A stretch of 23,315 bases of DNA. Source: CAZRGV01 sp964599655. Lineage in GTDB: Bacteria > Planctomycetota > Planctomycetia > Isosphaerales > Isosphaeraceae. The stretch spans positions 1 through 23,315 of the forward strand of contig CAZRGV010000099.1 in the NCBI GenBank assembly GCA_964599655.1, read 5' to 3'. The notes beneath the pieces are model-generated. The model saw only the letters and a list, made by a program, of their open reading frames with translations, was not told the DNA's origin and did not search any database. The position numbers and the translations under genes are program-made. This document shows, in pieces, positions 22,741 through 23,315 of the stretch. Each line of letters starts with the position of its first letter. The first letter of the stretch is position 1.

Positions 22741-22782
22741 GGATTCCAGTTCGTAGAATTCGGATTCAGCACAACAGAATTC
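22741..22782. promoter_or_regulatory. Two tandem 21-bp elements upstream of the ATC-hydrolase-like gene
   Basis: Two adjoining 21-base units share GGATTC at the left and AGAATTC at the right, with an unlike eight-base centre (22741-22761 and 22762-22782). The spacing is two helical turns, and each unit is itself a rough inverted repeat (GGATTC against GAATTC). They lie 38-79 bases before the ATG at 22703, a fitting place for an operator. Confidence 0.35.
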
Positions 22783-22960
22783 TCACGCCGGGAACAGCCC
22801 TCTGGTCTGATTCCCAGCGGAACTCGCCGCGAAGGCACAACCCGAACGCCTTCTCGGTGACATCCCAATCGTGCTAACTTTGACGGATATCGACCAAGCT
22901 CGGCGGACCGGCCCGCCAAGAGAAATCTTACGAGCGACCATCGAGCGCCGCGGGACCAGA

Positions 22961-23288
22961 GCCCTGGTGGGCAAGCCACCCGTGCNNNNNNNNNNNNNNN
23001 NNNTGCCAGTGTCTTCGGAGCGGAGCACTGGTGGGCAAGCCACCAGTGCCACCCGACGGATGCTCGGTTCGGGAGCGGAGCACTGGTGGGCAAGCCACCA
23101 GTGCCACCCGACCGTCAGTGTGTTCGGAGCGGAGCCGTGGTGGGCAAGCCACCCGTGCCACCCGATTGGGGACCGGAGCCCTGGTGCTCAAGCCACCTGG
23201 GCCATCCTCCGACCGGGTGCCACTGGTGGCTTGTCCACCAGTGTCTTCCTCGGACCACTCGGAGCACGGGTGGGCGAGCCAGCAGGGC
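22961..23288. repeat. Cluster of seven REP-like palindromes
   Basis: Seven imperfect palindromes of about 25 bases lie at 22961-22985, 23025-23049, 23080-23104, 23134-23158, 23178-23202, 23219-23243 and 23264-23288. The best copies have arms CACTGGTGG and CCACCAGTG around a short gcaag centre. Six read with CAAG or CGAG in the loop; the sixth is inverted (CTTG). Most are preceded by GGAGC or CGGAGCGGAG and several are followed by CACCCGA. Start-to-start spacing is irregular, 41-64 bases. Arms in the fourth and fifth copies differ on both sides in compensating fashion (CCGTGG/CCCGTG, CCTGG/CCTGGG), as expected if pairing matters. They lie upstream of the ATC-hydrolase-like gene in intergenic DNA that continues beyond the window. 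Confidence 0.85.
22986..23003. other. Assembly gap (18 N) within the palindrome cluster
   Basis: Eighteen undetermined bases lie between the first and second palindromes. Repeats of this type are a usual cause of assembly breaks, so the number of copies may be underestimated. Confidence 0.99.
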
Positions 23289-23315
23289 CACCCAACTGCC
23301 AGTGACTACCAACCG

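Noticed and set aside
22704..23093. N-terminal extension of the ATC-hydrolase-like protein through the palindromes
   Set aside because: The extension would be translated from REP-like repeats and N, and the family N-terminus begins at the ATG at 22703.
22961..23288. The repeat cluster taken as a CRISPR array
   Set aside because: The units are palindromes with differing arms, spacing varies from 41 to 64 bases, one unit is inverted, and the sequence between units is partly shared rather than unique. No cas gene is present.

Overview
The window looks like chromosome from a high-GC planctomycete, probably close to the Isosphaeraceae. This rests on content. There is an N-terminal PLEERRLLSG signature (the planctomycete LEPR-XLL export signal) on a giant extracellular protein, a DUF1080 protein next to a Tat-secreted protein, many secreted or membrane hypotheticals, short monocistronic units, and long stretches of intergenic DNA. 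Two runs of N (1327-1346 and 22986-23003) mark assembly gaps, so this is a draft sequence. No RNA genes, transposases, integrases or CRISPR arrays were found.

Layout. 1-831 (minus): a truncated Tat-signal protein and a DUF1080 lectin-like hydrolase domain protein. 840-1383: intergenic DNA with a gap. 1384-2558: an ADP-ribosylglycohydrolase broken by a frameshift near 1570. 2849-3373: a small TPR protein. 3431-6479 (minus): three exported or membrane proteins, namely a Spy-like helical protein, a Gln/Asn/Gly-rich protein, and an Ig-like membrane protein. 6702-8878 (plus): a Tat-exported polysaccharide-deacetylase-like protein and a small secreted beta-sandwich protein. 9074-9412: a small cysteine-containing protein with a good upstream promoter candidate. 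9743-13951 (minus): a 1402-residue beta-helix/Ig-like surface protein carrying four copies of an unfamiliar GQDGHDLVG module. 14168-14533 (minus): a three-helix membrane protein. 14848-16419: a secreted protein made of four helical repeats. 16439-17149 (minus): a conserved HRREPD-motif protein. 17342-18349: an RNase Z-like metallo-beta-lactamase protein. 18455-19777: a pentapeptide-repeat/two-TM channel-like membrane protein. 19868-21145 (minus): a MotA/TolQ/ExbB-type protein. 21391-22191: a ZIP metal transporter. 22200-22703 (minus): an L-2-amino-thiazoline-4-carboxylate hydrolase-family protein. 22961-23288: a cluster of seven REP-like palindromes.

Most genes are single units pointing in alternating directions, so no large operon or obvious multi-gene defence or biosynthetic system is visible. 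The common theme is the cell surface: at least nine products have Sec or Tat signals or membrane helices. The least explained items are the GQDGHDLVG module, the four-repeat secreted helical protein, the channel-like protein whose selectivity filter is replaced, a perfect 43-bp inverted repeat inside the MotA-like coding sequence, and the palindrome cluster at the right end.
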